Source: Chryseobacterium arachidis | GTDB taxonomy: Bacteria > Bacteroidota > Bacteroidia > Flavobacteriales > Weeksellaceae | Reading direction: 5' to 3' | DNA length: 64,000 bases | Assembly (NCBI RefSeq): GCF_900129245.1 | Contig: NZ_FQUT01000003.1 | Location: forward strand, 248,001-312,000 | Shown here: one piece after another, positions 9,046 to 17,929 of the stretch | Layout of the letters: every line of letters begins with the position of its first letter | How positions within the stretch are numbered: position 1 is the first letter of the stretch | The notes under the pieces: generated by a model | Told to the model about the DNA's origin: nothing | Database searches by the model: none | What the model saw: only the letters and a program-made list of their open reading frames with translations | Program-made: the position numbers and the translations under genes

Positions 9046-9151
9046 AAAATAAATGATACACATTTATTTACCCATCAGAATTTTATGTTTTTTTAACTAT
9101 AAAAACTGTTTTTAGTGGTAGAGAATATTAGTTTTTGACTGTAAATTTTCG

Positions 9152-9159
9152 TAGTTTTG
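9152..9159 (+). promoter_or_regulatory. Putative -7 element of recA
   Basis: TAGTTTTG fits TAnnTTTG and ends 20 bases before the ATG at 9180. It lies inside the in-frame extension that opens at a TTG at 9135, which argues for the internal ATG as the real recA start. The -33 box is not clear (TTG at 9135-9137 is too close). Confidence 0.45.
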
Positions 9160-9179
9160 ATAAATTATTTAAACAACAG

Positions 9180-10181
9180 ATGAGTAACATAGACGATAAG
9201 AAAAAAGCGCTGGCTTTAGTGCTTGACAAATTAGATAAAACATACGGAAAAGGAACTGTAATGACTTTGGGAGACAGTTCTGTAGATAATACGATCGAGG
9301 TGATTCCTTCAGGATCTCTGGGATTAGACATCGCTTTAGGAGTGGGTGGATATCCGAGAGGAAGAATCATTGAAATCTATGGTCCTGAATCTTCCGGTAA
9401 AACAACTTTAACACTCCACGCGATTGCAGAAGCTCAGAAAGCAGGTGGTATTGCAGCTTTCATTGATGCGGAGCACGCTTTCGACAGAACGTATGCTGCG
9501 AAATTGGGAATTGACTTAGAAAACCTGATCATTTCTCAGCCGGACAACGGTGAACAGGCTTTAGAAATTGCTGATAACCTGATCCGTTCGGGAGCAATCG
9601 ACATCGTGGTAATTGACTCCGTGGCTGCCTTAACTCCAAAAGCGGAAATTGAAGGGGAAATGGGAGATTCAAAAATGGGGCTTCATGCAAGATTGATGTC
9701 TCAGGCGTTGAGAAAACTGACTGCAACCATCAACAGAACAAAATGTACGGTAATCTTCATCAACCAGTTGAGAGAGAAAATCGGAGTTATGTTTGGAAAC
9801 CCTGAAACAACGACGGGTGGTAACGCCTTGAAATTCTATGCTTCTGTAAGAGTTGACATCAGAAAAGCAAGTGCACCGATTAAAAACGGAGACGAAGCGA
9901 TCGGAAGCCGTGTGAAAGTGAAAATCGTGAAAAACAAAGTGGCTCCACCTTTCAAAATGGCTGAGTTTGATATTATGTACGGCGAAGGTGTTTCTAAAAC
10001 TGGAGAAATCCTAGATCAGGCTGTAGAACAAGGAATTGTGAAAAAAAGCGGTTCTTGGTTCAGCTATGAAGAAACAAAATTGGGACAAGGTCGTGATGCT
10101 GTAAAAGATGTATTGAAAGACAATCCTGAACTTGCTGAAGAACTGGAAAATAAAATTAAGGAAGAGTTGAAAAACAAATAG
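9180..10181 (+). CDS. recA: Recombinase RecA
   Basis: 333 residues from ATG 9180 ([18 protein letters not shown]), the normal N-terminus and length for RecA; the upstream TTG would add 15 non-conserved residues. RecA forms filaments on single-stranded DNA, drives strand exchange in recombinational repair and triggers LexA cleavage. Motifs: Walker [10 protein letters not shown] (68-76), Walker B-like [14 protein letters not shown], loop L2 [20 protein letters not shown] strong terminator follows. No LexA-type site is recognised upstream. Confidence 0.97.
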   Translation: MSNIDDKKKALALVLDKLDKTYGKGTVMTLGDSSVDNTIEVIPSGSLGLDIALGVGGYPRGRIIEIYGPESSGKTTLTLHAIAEAQKAGGIAAFIDAEHAFDRTYAAKLGIDLENLIISQPDNGEQALEIADNLIRSGAIDIVVIDSVAALTPKAEIEGEMGDSKMGLHARLMSQALRKLTATINRTKCTVIFINQLREKIGVMFGNPETTTGGNALKFYASVRVDIRKASAPIKNGDEAIGSRVKVKIVKNKVAPPFKMAEFDIMYGEGVSKTGEILDQAVEQGIVKKSGSWFSYEETKLGQGRDAVKDVLKDNPELAEELENKIKEELKNK

Positions 10182-10204
10182 TTTTTTGATTTTTAAAATA
10201 TGGG

Positions 10205-10231
10205 AAGACAGCTTTTTTAGCTGTCTTTTTT
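10205..10231 (+). terminator. Rho-independent terminator after recA
   Basis: AAGACAGCT (10205-10213) pairs with AGCTGTCTT (10219-10227), 5-base loop, then a T run. Confidence 0.9.
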
Positions 10232-10255
10232 GTGTATTTTTAAGTAAAAAACAAA

Positions 10256-10975
10256 ATGAATATCTTATCCAAAATATTACTTTCTTTTCTGTTTATCATT
10301 TTAATTTCCTGTGAAAATGAAATAAAAATCAATCCTGACTTTGTTATTTATTCTGTTAATTCAAAAAATGAAAAAGTCGAACTATTTTGGAAAAATGAAA
10401 AAAATCAACCTTTAAAAAGTATACAAAATTTAAAAACATATGTTACTACAAAAAATAAAAAACTAAAGTTTGCTATGAATGGAGGAATGTTTATTGAAAA
10501 TAATATTCCGAAAGGGCTTTATATAGAAAATTTTAAAACCCTAGTTCCAATTGACACTTTAAAGGGCGAAGGAAATTTTTATCTCCAACCCAACGGGATT
10601 TTTTATATCACAAAATCTAATAAATATAAAATTGTTTCAACCGAAAATTTTAAACATCATTCAAATATAAAGTTTGCGACACAATCCGGACCGATGCTTA
10701 TTAATAAAGGAAAAATTAATTCTATCTTTAAGCAAGATTCTAAAAATTTAAACATTAGAAACGGAGTCGGAATATTAAAAAATGGAAATCCCGTTTTTGT
10801 AATGTCTAAAAAAGAAATCAATTTTCACAATTTTGCTTTACTATTCAAAAACTTGGGCTGTGAACAAGCTTTGTATCTTGATGGTTTTGTCTCAAGAACT
10901 TATTTTCCGGAAGAAAAATGGATTCAGGAAGACGGAGATTTTGGGATAATGATCGCCGTCACAACAGAAAAATAA
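10256..10975 (+). CDS. Lipoprotein, phosphodiester glycosidase family (DUF2233/NAGPA)
   Basis: 239 residues. The start MNILSKILLSFLFIILISCENE is a lipoprotein signal with lipobox LISC, so the protein should be anchored to an envelope membrane. The core matches the phosphodiester glycosidase fold: KFAMNGGMFIENNIPKGLYIE, then QPNGIFYI, FATQSGPMLINKGKIN and LYLDGFVSRTYFP near the end. In animals the related uncovering enzyme removes N-acetylglucosamine from mannose-6-phosphate; bacterial substrates are mostly unknown. It stands alone between recA and htpG and is clearly more AT-rich than either. Confidence 0.75.
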   Translation: MNILSKILLSFLFIILISCENEIKINPDFVIYSVNSKNEKVELFWKNEKNQPLKSIQNLKTYVTTKNKKLKFAMNGGMFIENNIPKGLYIENFKTLVPIDTLKGEGNFYLQPNGIFYITKSNKYKIVSTENFKHHSNIKFATQSGPMLINKGKINSIFKQDSKNLNIRNGVGILKNGNPVFVMSKKEINFHNFALLFKNLGCEQALYLDGFVSRTYFPEEKWIQEDGDFGIMIAVTTEK

Positions 10976-11068
10976 AATCTTAATTTATAAATAATGCCAA
11001 AATGTCACTTTTAGTCAAACGGTATTTTTTTTGAAAAGAAATAGAAAAATTAAAAAACAAAAATTATT

Positions 11069-12961
11069 ATGACTAAAGGAAATATTAATGTATCTGTGGA
11101 AAATATTTTCCCGCTTATCAAAAAATTTCTTTACAGTGACCACGAAATATTCTTAAGAGAATTAATCTCCAATGCAACAGATGCTACTTTAAAATTGAAG
11201 CATTTAACAAGCATCGGTGAAGCAAAAGTTGAATATGGAAATCCTAAGCTGGAGGTTAAAATCGATAAAGAAAATAAAACACTGACCATCATCGATCAGG
11301 GAATCGGAATGACGGGTGAAGAAGTTGAAAAATATATCAATCAGGTAGCTTTTTCAGGCGCTGAAGAGTTCCTGGAAAAATACAAAGACACGGCAAAAGA
11401 TTCGGGGATTATCGGACATTTTGGACTTGGGTTTTATTCTGCGTTTATGGTTGCTGAGAAAGTTGAGATCTTAACTAAATCTTACAAAGACGAGCCGGCA
11501 GTTCGCTGGATCTGTGACGGAAGCCCTGAGTTTACATTGGAAGAAACAACTGATAAAACCGACAGAGGGACAGAAATTATTCTTCATATTGCAGAAGATT
11601 CTTTAGAGTTTTTAGAAGAAAATAAAATCCGTGAATTGTTGTTAAAATATAACAAGTTCATGCCTGTTCCGATTAAATTCGGAACAAAAACCCACACTCT
11701 ACCTTTACCGGAAGATGCTCCTGAAGATGCCGTTGCAGAAACTGAAGAAGTTGACAACATCATCAACAACCCTACTCCAGCGTGGACAATTGCTCCGAGC
11801 GAACTGACGAATGAAGATTATATGAAATTCTATCATGAACTTTATCCAATGCAGTTTGAGGAGCCTTTATTTAATATTCATCTGAATGTTGACTATCCGT
11901 TCAATCTGACAGGAATTTTATTCTTCCCGAAACTGAGCAATAATTTAAATATTGAAAAAGATAAAATTCAGTTATATCAAAATCAGGTTTTTGTAACGGA
12001 TGAAGTAAAAGGTATCGTTCCTGATTTCCTAATGCTTCTTCGCGGTGTGATCGATTCTCCGGATATTCCGTTGAATGTTTCACGTTCTTATTTACAAGCG
12101 GATGGCGCAGTGAAGAAAATTTCGTCTTACATTACAAAAAAGGTTGCCGACAAAATGTCTTCTCTCATCAACGAAAACCGTGAAGATTACGAGAAAAAAT
12201 GGAACGACATTAAAATCGTTATTGAGTACGGAATTGTAACGGAAGAAAAATTCGCTGAAAAATCTGATAAATTCACATTATATCCAACAACAGACGGAAA
12301 ATATTTCTTGTGGAATGAATTAGAAGAAAAAATCAAACCGAATCAAACTGATAAAGATGGGAATTTGGTGATTCTTTACACTTCCAATGCAGATGAGCAG
12401 CACAGCTATATTCAGTCTGCAAAAGATAAAGGATATGAAGTTTTGCTTTTGGATTCTCATATTGTACCTCATGTTATTCAAAAACTGGAAACTTCAAAAG
12501 AGAAAATTTCTTTTGTAAGAGTGGATGCAGATCACGTAAATAACTTGATTAAAAAAGATGAACCCATCATTTCAAAATTAAATGAAACGGAAAAAGAATC
12601 TTTAAAGAGAAACGTCGAGGAAGCAATTAATGATACTAAATTCACCGTTCAACTTGAAGATTTAGACAGCAATGATGCTCCGTTCACGATCACTCAGCCG
12701 GAATTTATGAGAAGAATGAAAGATATGCAGGCAACCGGAGGTGGCGGAATGTTTGGAATGGGCGGTTTCCCTGAAATGTATAACCTGGTGGTGAATTCCA
12801 ACAGCAAGTTTTCCAATCAGATTTTAAAAACTGAAAATACAGAAGAAAAAGAAGGTTTGATTAAATATGCTTTGGATCTGGCTAAACTTTCTCAGAATTT
12901 ATTGAAAGGAAAAGATTTGACAGACTTTATTCAAAAAAGTTATCAGAATCTGAATAAATAA
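11069..12961 (+). CDS. htpG: Molecular chaperone HtpG (Hsp90)
   Basis: 630 residues, the normal bacterial length. ATP-driven cytoplasmic chaperone. The N-terminal GHKL ATPase is intact: FLRELISNATDA (Asn-box), DQGIGMT, GHFGLGFYSAFMVA. The middle-domain catalytic Arg region (PLNVSRSYLQ) and the C-terminal dimerisation domain are present, with a flexible GGGGMFGMGGFPE loop. ATG 11069 gives MTKGNINVSVENIFPL. Two back-to-back GC-rich hairpins follow and separate it from the convergent hydrolase gene. Confidence 0.97.
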   Translation: MTKGNINVSVENIFPLIKKFLYSDHEIFLRELISNATDATLKLKHLTSIGEAKVEYGNPKLEVKIDKENKTLTIIDQGIGMTGEEVEKYINQVAFSGAEEFLEKYKDTAKDSGIIGHFGLGFYSAFMVAEKVEILTKSYKDEPAVRWICDGSPEFTLEETTDKTDRGTEIILHIAEDSLEFLEENKIRELLLKYNKFMPVPIKFGTKTHTLPLPEDAPEDAVAETEEVDNIINNPTPAWTIAPSELTNEDYMKFYHELYPMQFEEPLFNIHLNVDYPFNLTGILFFPKLSNNLNIEKDKIQLYQNQVFVTDEVKGIVPDFLMLLRGVIDSPDIPLNVSRSYLQADGAVKKISSYITKKVADKMSSLINENREDYEKKWNDIKIVIEYGIVTEEKFAEKSDKFTLYPTTDGKYFLWNELEEKIKPNQTDKDGNLVILYTSNADEQHSYIQSAKDKGYEVLLLDSHIVPHVIQKLETSKEKISFVRVDADHVNNLIKKDEPIISKLNETEKESLKRNVEEAINDTKFTVQLEDLDSNDAPFTITQPEFMRRMKDMQATGGGGMFGMGGFPEMYNLVVNSNSKFSNQILKTENTEEKEGLIKYALDLAKLSQNLLKGKDLTDFIQKSYQNLNK

Positions 12962-12979
12962 TTTGACTATTTTATATTG

Positions 12980-13015
12980 AGCTCCGGCGAAGCTTTGCTT
13001 CGCCGGAGCTTTTTG
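12980..13015 (+). terminator. Strong terminator of htpG
   Basis: A 14-bp perfect stem (12980-12993 with 12997-13010), loop TTT, followed by TTTTG. Very GC-rich against an AT-rich background. Confidence 0.92.
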
Positions 13016-13056
13016 TTTTTCGGTTTCGGGCGGCTTTGCCGCCCGAAACCGAAAAA
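13016..13056 (-). terminator. Strong terminator of the convergent hydrolase gene
   Basis: A 19-bp perfect stem (13016-13034 with 13038-13056) with a 3-base loop. On the minus strand it ends in a T tract; it can also act on the plus strand. It begins 5 bases after the htpG hairpin. Confidence 0.9.
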
Positions 13057-13058
13057 CA

Positions 13059-13862
13059 TCATTTATTTAACATCTTTTCAATCTGCGCAATAATTTTGTC
13101 CGAATTATCTTTCATTGCTTCAAGATGGTTTCCTGAATATTCGAAAAACTCTTTTGGGAGAGAAGCCTTGGAATAATTTTCATAGCCTTCTTCATAAGGA
13201 ACTTCTTTATCACCCCTGCTGTGAATAAAAAGTTTGGGAAGACCTTCCGTATCTTGTACATCTTCTTTTGCGGAATAGGGGGAAACGACATATTTAGAAA
13301 TAACCTCTTTATATTCGGGTTTGTAATACATGGCAATATCTGTAAAAGAAGACAGACTTCCATCCATTACCAATCCGGCAATTTTGGTCTTATTGCTTCT
13401 CGCTAAATGAGCAGCAACCTGCGATCCCATAGAAGCACCGTAAAGAATGATTTTCGTTTTAGCAATTTCAGGTCTTTGAATCATATTGTCAAAGAATATT
13501 TGTCCGTCAGATGCAATATTCAAATGGGTCGGTTTGCCAGTTGATTTTCCATACCCTCGGAAATCTACCATGACCACCTGAAAATCATTTTCAACCAACG
13601 GCTTTGTCATAAATAAATAAGTTGAAACGTTTCCTCCTGCTCCGTGAAAAAATAAAACGGTTGCTTTTATTTTGCCGGATTTCGGTTTCAAAATAATTCC
13701 GGTGATGATATCATTTTGCACAGGAATAGAAAATTCTTCATAGTTCAAATTTTCTATGGGACGAAGTTCCTTATTCGGCTTATAGAAATTATCATCCATC
13801 TGTGCTTTAGAAAGGTAGATTGTGAATAAAAAAAGTACTGAAAGTAAAAATTTTGTTTTCAT
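13059..13862 (-). CDS. Exported alpha/beta hydrolase
   Basis: 267 residues with a signal peptide (MKTKFLLSVLFLFTIYLSKAQ, cleavage near residue 20), so periplasmic or envelope-located. Alpha/beta hydrolase fold: oxyanion-hole motif FFHGAGGN (71-78), nucleophile elbow GASMG with Ser144, likely acid Asp in FIHSRGDKEVPYEEG and His in YSGNHLEAM. DFRGYGKSTG is typical of the BAAT/peptidase S9-like branch. Substrate unknown (ester, peptide or thioester possible). Single gene, ended by the hairpin at 13016-13056. Confidence 0.85.
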   Translation of the reverse strand: MKTKFLLSVLFLFTIYLSKAQMDDNFYKPNKELRPIENLNYEEFSIPVQNDIITGIILKPKSGKIKATVLFFHGAGGNVSTYLFMTKPLVENDFQVVMVDFRGYGKSTGKPTHLNIASDGQIFFDNMIQRPEIAKTKIILYGASMGSQVAAHLARSNKTKIAGLVMDGSLSSFTDIAMYYKPEYKEVISKYVVSPYSAKEDVQDTEGLPKLFIHSRGDKEVPYEEGYENYSKASLPKEFFEYSGNHLEAMKDNSDKIIAQIEKMLNK

Positions 13863-13963
13863 AGATTAATTTTATACTACAAAACTACACTTCCGGTATA
13901 TTTCTTACTAAAAAAACAGACTCAGCCGTAATTTTAAACTACTGAACCGTAAAATTGACTATA

Positions 13964-14260
13964 TTAAAGTTCTTCCAAAGGATTCCAGAATATTTTTTTA
14001 AAATTCTTAATTCTAAAATTCTCTACAACAATTCCTTCAGCTTCCAATCTTTCCTTGAATTCCGGTACCGACAAAGTTCCCGAACTTGAAATCACACGAT
14101 GAGCCGGAACATCTTTCGGGCAGCCTCCCATTGCCTTCCCTACATGGCGGGAATGATTGGGATAACCCACTGCTTTGGCAATCGCTCCATAACTCGTTAC
14201 CCTGCCTTTAGGAACCAGTTTTGTAATTTCCCACACCTGTTGTTTGAAAATTTCGTTCAT
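13964..14260 (-). CDS. Alkyltransferase-like (ATL) protein, MGMT family without the acceptor cysteine
   Basis: 98 residues, matching only the DNA-binding domain of O6-alkylguanine transferases. Helix-turn-helix RVTSYGAIAKAVGYP (20-34), arginine finger in HSRHVGKAM (Arg38). The active-site motif PCHRV is here PAHRV (52-56), so the alkyl-accepting Cys is Ala and the protein cannot repair by transfer. Known ATL proteins bind O6-alkylguanine, flip the base and hand the lesion to nucleotide excision repair; characterised E. coli ATL has Trp at this position. Function by family; the Ala substitution is read directly. Confidence 0.88.
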   Translation of the reverse strand: MNEIFKQQVWEITKLVPKGRVTSYGAIAKAVGYPNHSRHVGKAMGGCPKDVPAHRVISSSGTLSVPEFKERLEAEGIVVENFRIKNFKKIFWNPLEEL

Positions 14261-14434
14261 ACTTTGGTTTATTTAAATCAAAAATAAGAAATGAATATTT
14301 TCAAGCCCCATTTTTATCAATAAATATTGTATTCGATAATTTTGTATGTAAAATATTACAAAAATTATCATAGATCAAGATGACATTTGTTATTATTGTT
14401 GTAAATTGAAGCAATGATATTAAAACAAAATATT

Positions 14435-15226
14435 ATGGCAAATTTAAAAGGAAAAGTAATAATAGTAACGGGAGCAGCCATGGGACTTGGTCTCGCTGCA
14501 GCAGAGGTATTAGCTTCTAAAGGAGCCGATTTGACACTGGTAGATTACAACGCTGAAGCTTTGGATAAAACAAAGGCAGATCTGCAGTCAAAATATCCTG
14601 ATAATAAATTTTTAACCGTTGCGGCAGACGTTTCTGTTGAAGAAAATGTGAAAAATTATGTTGATGAAACCGTAAAAACATTCGGAAGAGTCGACGGGCT
14701 TTATAACAATGCCGGAATCGAAGGAAAGCAGGCTCCTTTGATCGATTATGATATCAATGTCTTTAAAAAAGTAATTGACATCAACCTTTTAGGCGTTTAT
14801 TACGGAATGAAATATGTGATTCCTGAATTGCAGAAAAACGGAGGAGGAAGGATTGTAAACGTAGCGTCTGTGGGCGGAATCAGAGGTGTTTTGAATCAGA
14901 CGGCGTACGTGGCAACCAAACACGCCGTAGCCGGAATGACAAAAAATGCAGCTTTAGAATACGGAAAAGATAATATTTTAACCAATGCAATTGCACCGGG
15001 AGCTATTTTAACGCCAATGGTTGCAGAAGCTTTCAGACAGGTAAATCCTGATGACCCAAAAGCTGCCGAAAAAGAATATGCATCGAGAAATCCTACAAGA
15101 AGATTGGGAGATCCTATGGATGTTGGGTATTTGGTTGCATATTTATTAAGTGATGAAAACGGTTATGTTTCCGGACAGGTGATTGCGATTGACGGAGGTG
15201 AATCCAACATGTACGGAAACCCGTAA
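14435..15226 (+). CDS. SDR-family NAD(P)-dependent oxidoreductase
   Basis: 263 residues from ATG 14435 (MANLKGKVIIVTG); an ATG 21 bases upstream is in frame but adds non-conserved residues, and an A-rich stretch precedes 14435. Classical short-chain dehydrogenase: TGAAMGLG cofactor motif (12-19), NNAG, catalytic Ser (VASVGG), YVATK (Tyr/Lys), and C-terminal VSGQVIAIDGGESNMYG. Substrate unknown; similar flavobacterial genes are often annotated as glucose or 2,5-dichloro-cyclohexadiene-type dehydrogenases on weak grounds. Single gene with its own terminator. Confidence 0.9.
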   Translation: MANLKGKVIIVTGAAMGLGLAAAEVLASKGADLTLVDYNAEALDKTKADLQSKYPDNKFLTVAADVSVEENVKNYVDETVKTFGRVDGLYNNAGIEGKQAPLIDYDINVFKKVIDINLLGVYYGMKYVIPELQKNGGGRIVNVASVGGIRGVLNQTAYVATKHAVAGMTKNAALEYGKDNILTNAIAPGAILTPMVAEAFRQVNPDDPKAAEKEYASRNPTRRLGDPMDVGYLVAYLLSDENGYVSGQVIAIDGGESNMYGNP

Positions 15227-15274
15227 ATATAGTTATATGAAGTGATATAATTAATTTAATCTTGTTAGTGGTGA

Positions 15275-15305
15275 AATTGTCTGTCGTTTGGCAGGCAATT
15301 TTTTT
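15275..15305 (+). terminator. Terminator after the SDR gene
   Basis: AATTGTCTG (15275-15283) pairs with CAGGCAATT (15292-15300, one G-U pair), then seven T. Confidence 0.8.
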
Positions 15306-15388
15306 ATTTGAAAGTCTGATTTGATTAAGTTTAATTTGTCAAATCGCACAATTTTTGAATATAGTAAATCATCAAAATACTGCATATC

Positions 15389-15535
15389 ATGAAAAAGTCA
15401 TTCTTCCGATTTTTAAACAAGATCAATAAAGCTGTGCTTCCAAAATTAAGTGATAAAGATCCTAATAAACTGACAAAAATTCAGAAAGGAATTCTGGCGT
15501 ATCGATATTTTGTCCTTGTAAATTCTTTAGATTAA
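15389..15535 (+). CDS. Small conserved flavobacterial protein, 48 residues
   Basis: ATG 15389 opens 48 residues: MKKSFFRFLNKINKAVLPKL, then a lysine-rich linker, and a C-terminal ILAYRYFVLVNSLD. I recall the same layout (basic helix 'FxxLNKINKAxLP', then 'WRYxVTxNxLD') in short flavobacterial proteins often labelled, probably wrongly, ssrA-binding protein. No membrane span; strongly basic, so nucleic acid or membrane surface contact is possible. Its stop codon overlaps the last bases of the convergent acyltransferase gene at 15532. Confidence 0.7.
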   Translation: MKKSFFRFLNKINKAVLPKLSDKDPNKLTKIQKGILAYRYFVLVNSLD

Positions 15536-16620
15536 ATTTTAGCAATCAATTTTCTACACCCTTCGTACAAAGGCTTCTCGATCAGCAGATAAATGATAAT
15601 TGAGCAAATCCACAGCAATACAAAATTGTTATCGGGCAAATAAAGGTATGATTTCAGTTTCATATTGAAATAGCTGAGATGGATCAGATAAAAGACAAAT
15701 GAGGCATTACCTAACAGAACAAAAAATCTGGTCGATAATATTTTGGATATCCAGGTTTTTTCAGACATCAGCCCCCAAAAGAAAATGACAATTGCAACAG
15801 GCAAAAGAAATTCATGAATTACCCTTCCCTCCCATCGTTCTACTCCATGTACAAAGTTATTTCTTGCGAAAAACGCAATGGCAATAGTAAGAATCATCAT
15901 TGAAATTCCGCCGGTCAATGTCGATCTTTTTAAAGTTTTTAAAAATTGGATTCCTCTTTCTCTTTTCATTAAATAAGCCAATAACATCCCGAAAAAGAAT
16001 TCAAGGCTTCTTCCGAAAAAGGTACTTCCGATCATGAATTCCAGAGGATATAAAAAACCTTTTGATTTACCATTATATTCATGCAAGCCATACCCGATTC
16101 CCCAACCCAAAAGAAAAAATCCAATCAGGAAGAGAACGCAATATTTCCAACTTTTTTTCAACAAAAGAAATAAAAGAGGCGCCAGCAAATAGAAGAAAAA
16201 TTCTACCGTAAGCGACCACGCCTGAACAATTCCGGAAACCGAATATTTCTCAAACAAAGAATAGAAAAGTGAATATTGCAGGAAGTAAGTATCCACATTT
16301 TTAGAGTATGGAGTATCCAGAAAATAAGCACTTAACAAAATCCAATACAACGGAAAAATCCTTGCAATACGAAGCAGGATATATTTTAAATAAGATTTTT
16401 TGGATTCTAAAGGTTTCTCTTCATATCGATACGCAAGCAAAAATCCACTCAAAACAAAGAAAACGGTCACTCCAATATGCCATTCACTGATGAAACGCAT
16501 TACTTCAAACGGAAGATCGTTGCGCCAGTATTTACGGTTATGATACACAAATACCATGATCGCCGCAATAGCACGCATTCCTGTTAAAGCATCGAATTTA
16601 TTTTTCTGAAGGGTTTCCAA
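15532..16620 (-). CDS. Membrane acyltransferase of the OafA/YrhL (acyltransferase 3) family
   Basis: 362 residues with about ten hydrophobic segments. N-terminal FDALTGMRAIAAIMVFVYHNRKYW contains the family's conserved R..A...V...H pattern; FFVLSGFLLAYRYE is the typical second motif. These enzymes move acyl groups (often acetyl) from the cytoplasm onto surface polysaccharides, lipids or peptides. Target unknown; no polysaccharide genes are nearby. The frame begins with TTG at 16620, directly after an in-frame TAA; the next ATG would remove 14 residues including the start of the first motif region, so TTG is favoured. Confidence 0.88.
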   Translation of the reverse strand: METLQKNKFDALTGMRAIAAIMVFVYHNRKYWRNDLPFEVMRFISEWHIGVTVFFVLSGFLLAYRYEEKPLESKKSYLKYILLRIARIFPLYWILLSAYFLDTPYSKNVDTYFLQYSLFYSLFEKYSVSGIVQAWSLTVEFFFYLLAPLLFLLLKKSWKYCVLFLIGFFLLGWGIGYGLHEYNGKSKGFLYPLEFMIGSTFFGRSLEFFFGMLLAYLMKRERGIQFLKTLKRSTLTGGISMMILTIAIAFFARNNFVHGVERWEGRVIHEFLLPVAIVIFFWGLMSEKTWISKILSTRFFVLLGNASFVFYLIHLSYFNMKLKSYLYLPDNNFVLLWICSIIIYLLIEKPLYEGCRKLIAKI

Positions 16621-16650
16621 TTAGAATAAATATATTTTAGTATTGATTTT

Positions 16651-16830
16651 CTGAACACGAAGTTCACAGGGTTTTTATTTTTATCTAAAACTATTTTTGT
16701 TTCACAAAGCCGCTTCGCTTATAAAAGATGAGCAGTTTTTAAAACAACACTTTGTGGTCTTTTAAAGCAGAGCGTCTTTGTGAACCTTTAAAAATATATT
16801 TAAAAAAAACCTTGTGAGCTTTGTGTTCAG
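16651..16830. repeat. Nested imperfect palindromic element
   Basis: Outer arms 16651-16676 and 16805-16830 match as inverted repeats at about 23 of 26 bases (CTGAACAC...AAG.TCACA.GGTTTTT). Inner arms TTCACAAAG (16701-16709) and CTTTGTGAA (16776-16784) are perfect. The 180-base unit fills the gap between the acyltransferase and the DHS-like gene and resembles the 'TTTGTGAAC' palindromes dispersed in Bacteroidota genomes (from memory). Confidence 0.55.
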
Positions 16831-16840
16831 CTAAAAAACA

Positions 16841-16865
16841 AAAAGGCTTAATAAATAAGCCTTTT
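16841..16865 (-). terminator. Terminator of the DHS-like gene
   Basis: Stem AAAAGGCTTA (16841-16850) with TAAGCCTTTT (16856-16865); on the minus strand it runs into TTTTTG. Confidence 0.85.
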
Positions 16866-16892
16866 AAATATAATTAATTTGAAATTATAAAA

Positions 16893-17864
16893 TTAGTTTT
16901 CAAGGATGTAAGAGAACATCAATGGTGCACAGATCGTAGCATCACTTTCAACGATAAATTTCGGTGTAGTGATATCAAGCTTACCCCAGGTAATTTTCTC
17001 ATTAGGAACAGCCCCTGAATAAGAACCGTAAGAAGTCGTAGAATCTGAAATCTGGCAGAAATAAGACCAGAAAGGAATGTCATGCATTTCCATATCCTGA
17101 TACAACATCGGAACCACACAGATCGGAAAATCTCCTGCGATACCTCCACCAATCTGGAAGAACCCAACTCCTTTTCCACCTGAATTTTTAGTATACCAAT
17201 CAGCCAAATACGTCATATATTCGATCCCCGATTTCATTGTTGTAGGCTTCAATTCCCCTTTAATACAGTAAGAAGCGAAAATATTACCCATTGTAGAATC
17301 TTCCCATCCCGGAACTACGATTGGCAGATTTGCTTCTGCAGCAGCGATCATCCAAGAATTCTCTCTTGGAATTTCATAATATTGCTCCAAAACTCCGGAA
17401 AGAATCATTTTATACATGAATTCGTGAGGAAAATATCTTTCACCTTTAGCTTCAGCGTCTTTCCAGATCTCAACGATATGTTTCTGTAATCTTCTGAAAG
17501 CTTCTTCTTCAGGAATACAGGTATCTGTAACTCTGTTCAGTCCTCTTTCCAAAAGATCCCACTCATCCTGAGCCGTTAAATCTCTGTAGTGAGGAACTCT
17601 TTCATAGTGAGAATGTGCCACAAGATTCATTAAATCTTCTTCAAGATTCGCTCCTGTACAAGAAATAAAATCTACTTTTCCCTGGCGGATCATCTCAGCA
17701 AGAATTTTTCCCAGCTCTGCAGTAGACATTGCTCCAGCCAAAGTGATCATCATCTTTCCACCATCCTTAAGGTGTGCAACATATCCTTTAGAAGCATCCA
17801 CCAATGCAGCTGCGTTGAAGTGCAGGTAATACTTTTCTATGAATTCAGTTATCGGTTTGCTCAT
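16893..17864 (-). CDS. Deoxyhypusine-synthase-like protein lacking the catalytic lysine
   Basis: 323 residues, member of the deoxyhypusine synthase fold: FISCTGANLEEDLMNLVAHSHYERVPHYRDL, FQIGGGIAGDFPICVVPM, SDSTTSYGSYSGAVPNEKITWGKL. In true DHS and homospermidine-forming relatives a Lys in the GGGxxKHH motif forms the enzyme-imine intermediate; here the aligned stretch reads GGGIAGDFP with no Lys. NAD-binding and polyamine-pocket regions look conserved. Bacteria lack eIF5A, so the role is not hypusination; a polyamine-related reaction is plausible but unproven. Single gene with its own terminator. Confidence 0.8.
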   Translation of the reverse strand: MSKPITEFIEKYYLHFNAAALVDASKGYVAHLKDGGKMMITLAGAMSTAELGKILAEMIRQGKVDFISCTGANLEEDLMNLVAHSHYERVPHYRDLTAQDEWDLLERGLNRVTDTCIPEEEAFRRLQKHIVEIWKDAEAKGERYFPHEFMYKMILSGVLEQYYEIPRENSWMIAAAEANLPIVVPGWEDSTMGNIFASYCIKGELKPTTMKSGIEYMTYLADWYTKNSGGKGVGFFQIGGGIAGDFPICVVPMLYQDMEMHDIPFWSYFCQISDSTTSYGSYSGAVPNEKITWGKLDITTPKFIVESDATICAPLMFSYILEN

Positions 17865-17929
17865 TTTTTTAATTTTTGCAAAGATAGGAATTTTGGACTG
17901 TAAGATAACTGCTGAACGACAGAAGAATT

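Noticed and set aside
9135..9179. TTG at 9135 as recA start
   Set aside because: It would add 15 residues not typical of RecA and would place the -7 promoter element inside the coding region; ATG 9180 gives the normal N-terminus.
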